Assembly (NCBI GenBank): GCA_025453435.1
Contig: JALOQI010000042.1
Span: forward strand, 1-5,503
Source of the DNA: Candidatus Omnitrophota bacterium
GTDB lineage: Bacteria > Omnitrophota > Koll11 > Gygaellales > Profunditerraquicolaceae
DNA length: 5,503 nt
Reading direction: 5' to 3'
The notes beneath the pieces are model-generated. The model did no database searches. It had not been told where the DNA came from and saw nothing but the letters and a program-made list of their open reading frames with translations. A program made the position numbers and the translations under genes. Of the stretch, positions 4,840-5,503 are shown in pieces; position 1 is the first letter of the stretch; every line of letters begins with the position of its first letter.

Positions 4840-5503
4840 AAGCTATGGCTATATCTTCTATCTTCAGCGCTGAATTTGGGGTCAGCGTGATCCTGACACG
4901 GTATTTGCGCTCGACCTGGCGGAGGATCTCTTTGTCTTTAACTATCTCGTCAGCAACAACGGGATTGACCGAGACTTCTACCTGGCGAAGCTGTTTGCCC
5001 TCAAGGAACTTGCGCAGCTCTTTTACGACAAATATCGCCATTGTGACAGGCGATTTGACCTTGCCGCGGCCGCTGCAATACGGGCAGGGCTGGAATGCCA
5101 TTGTGTGAACGGTATTGTGCACCCGCTCCCTGGTCATTTCTACAAGGCCAAACTTGGAAATGCCCAGGATATCGTATTTTGCCCTGTCCTGGTCAAGGGC
5201 ATTGCGCAGGACTCGCAGGACCTCCCTGCGATGGCCTTCCCTCTCCATGTCAATGAAATCTACGACTATGATGCCTCCGAGGTCGCGCAGGCGAAGCTGG
5301 TGGGCTATTTCATTGGCAGCCTCGCAATTGATCTTGAAAGCAGCTTCCTCCTGGTCTATTCTTTCCTTGAACCCGCCTGAATTGACGTCTATGACCACAA
5401 GGCCCTCTGTAGGCTCGATTATGATATACGCCTTTGACTTCATATAAACCCTGGTCTCAAAAACCCTCGTGATCTGCCGCTCTATGTCTTTGTCGGTAAA
5501 AAG
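4838..5503 (-). CDS. rng: Rne/Rng-family ribonuclease (RNase G type), 5' end cut by window edge
   Basis: Single-strand-specific endoribonuclease of the RNase E/G family, which processes rRNA and starts mRNA decay. The window holds the last 221 codons, open to the right edge; the ATG at 5443 is internal, because family-conserved sequence (ITRVFETRVYMKSKAYIII) runs through it. Visible residues: the DNase I-like subdomain with IDVNSGG (38-44), whose Asp39 matches catalytic Asp303 of E. coli RNase E; EAANEIAHQLRLRDLGGIIVVDFIDM (61-86), whose Asp82 matches Asp346; FGLVEMTRERV (118-128); and the Zn-link CPYCSGRGKV (140-149), with the two Cys that join protomers through zinc. A small C-terminal domain of about 65 residues follows and the protein stops, with no RNase E-like degradosome scaffold. 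That favours the RNase G form. The stop TAA (4840-4838) is inside the terminator hairpin. Confidence 0.95.
   Translation of the reverse strand, partial: LFTDKDIERQITRVFETRVYMKSKAYIIIEPTEGLVVIDVNSGGFKERIDQEEAAFKINCEAANEIAHQLRLRDLGGIIVVDFIDMEREGHRREVLRVLRNALDQDRAKYDILGISKFGLVEMTRERVHNTVHTMAFQPCPYCSGRGKVKSPVTMAIFVVKELRKFLEGKQLRQVEVSVNPVVADEIVKDKEILRQVERKYRVRITLTPNSALKIEDIAIA

Noticed and set aside
4838..5443. The ribonuclease starting at ATG 5443
   Set aside because: The frame stays open to the window edge and the residues before this Met are conserved family sequence, so it is internal.
1..5503. A hidden defence, mobile or CRISPR system
   Set aside because: Every base except about 220 belongs to recognised housekeeping genes on one strand, with no direct repeats, integrase or transposase, and no sign of atypical composition.

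Overview
The window is a compact, entirely minus-strand housekeeping cluster from a bacterium. In transcription order (high to low coordinates) it holds the C-terminal part of an RNase E/G-family ribonuclease (cut by the right edge), ribosomal protein L21 (rplU), the ribosome-assembly GTPase Obg (obgE), glutamate 5-kinase (proB), gamma-glutamyl phosphate reductase (proA), nicotinate-nucleotide adenylyltransferase (nadD), and ribulose-phosphate 3-epimerase (rpe, cut by the left edge). No plus-strand gene, tRNA, rRNA, CRISPR array or mobile element was recognised, and no gene-free stretch exceeds 150 bases.

There appear to be two transcription units. The ribonuclease ends in a strong intrinsic terminator (4799-4839) whose hairpin includes the ribonuclease stop codon. 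A sigma70-type promoter (-35 at 4789-4794, -10 at 4767-4772) follows directly. It drives rplU through a leader of about 65 nt that can form alternative hairpins. From rplU onward no terminator is visible. obgE-proB, proA-nadD and nadD-rpe overlap by 26, 4 and 4 nt, and proB-proA are 10 nt apart, so rplU-obgE-proB-proA-nadD-rpe probably forms one operon. It joins ribosome biogenesis (L21, Obg) with the first two steps of proline synthesis (ProB, ProA), NAD synthesis (NadD) and the pentose phosphate pathway (Rpe).

The oddest region is the 70-nt rplU-obgE gap. Many bacteria keep rpmA (L27) here, but this window has none. The gap instead holds a strong Shine-Dalgarno sequence directly after the rplU stop with no normal gene behind it, followed by a 15-bp imperfect hairpin. 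Two genes (proB, nadD) use TTG starts embedded in the end of the preceding gene.

Taxonomy: the order obgE-proB-proA-nadD is widespread, base composition is roughly balanced and Shine-Dalgarno sequences are good. This suits an uncultured Gram-negative-type lineage. Omnitrophota or a related phylum is my guess, at low confidence, because nothing in the window is diagnostic. I found no new defence, mobile or enzymatic system. The unusual content is regulatory and architectural.
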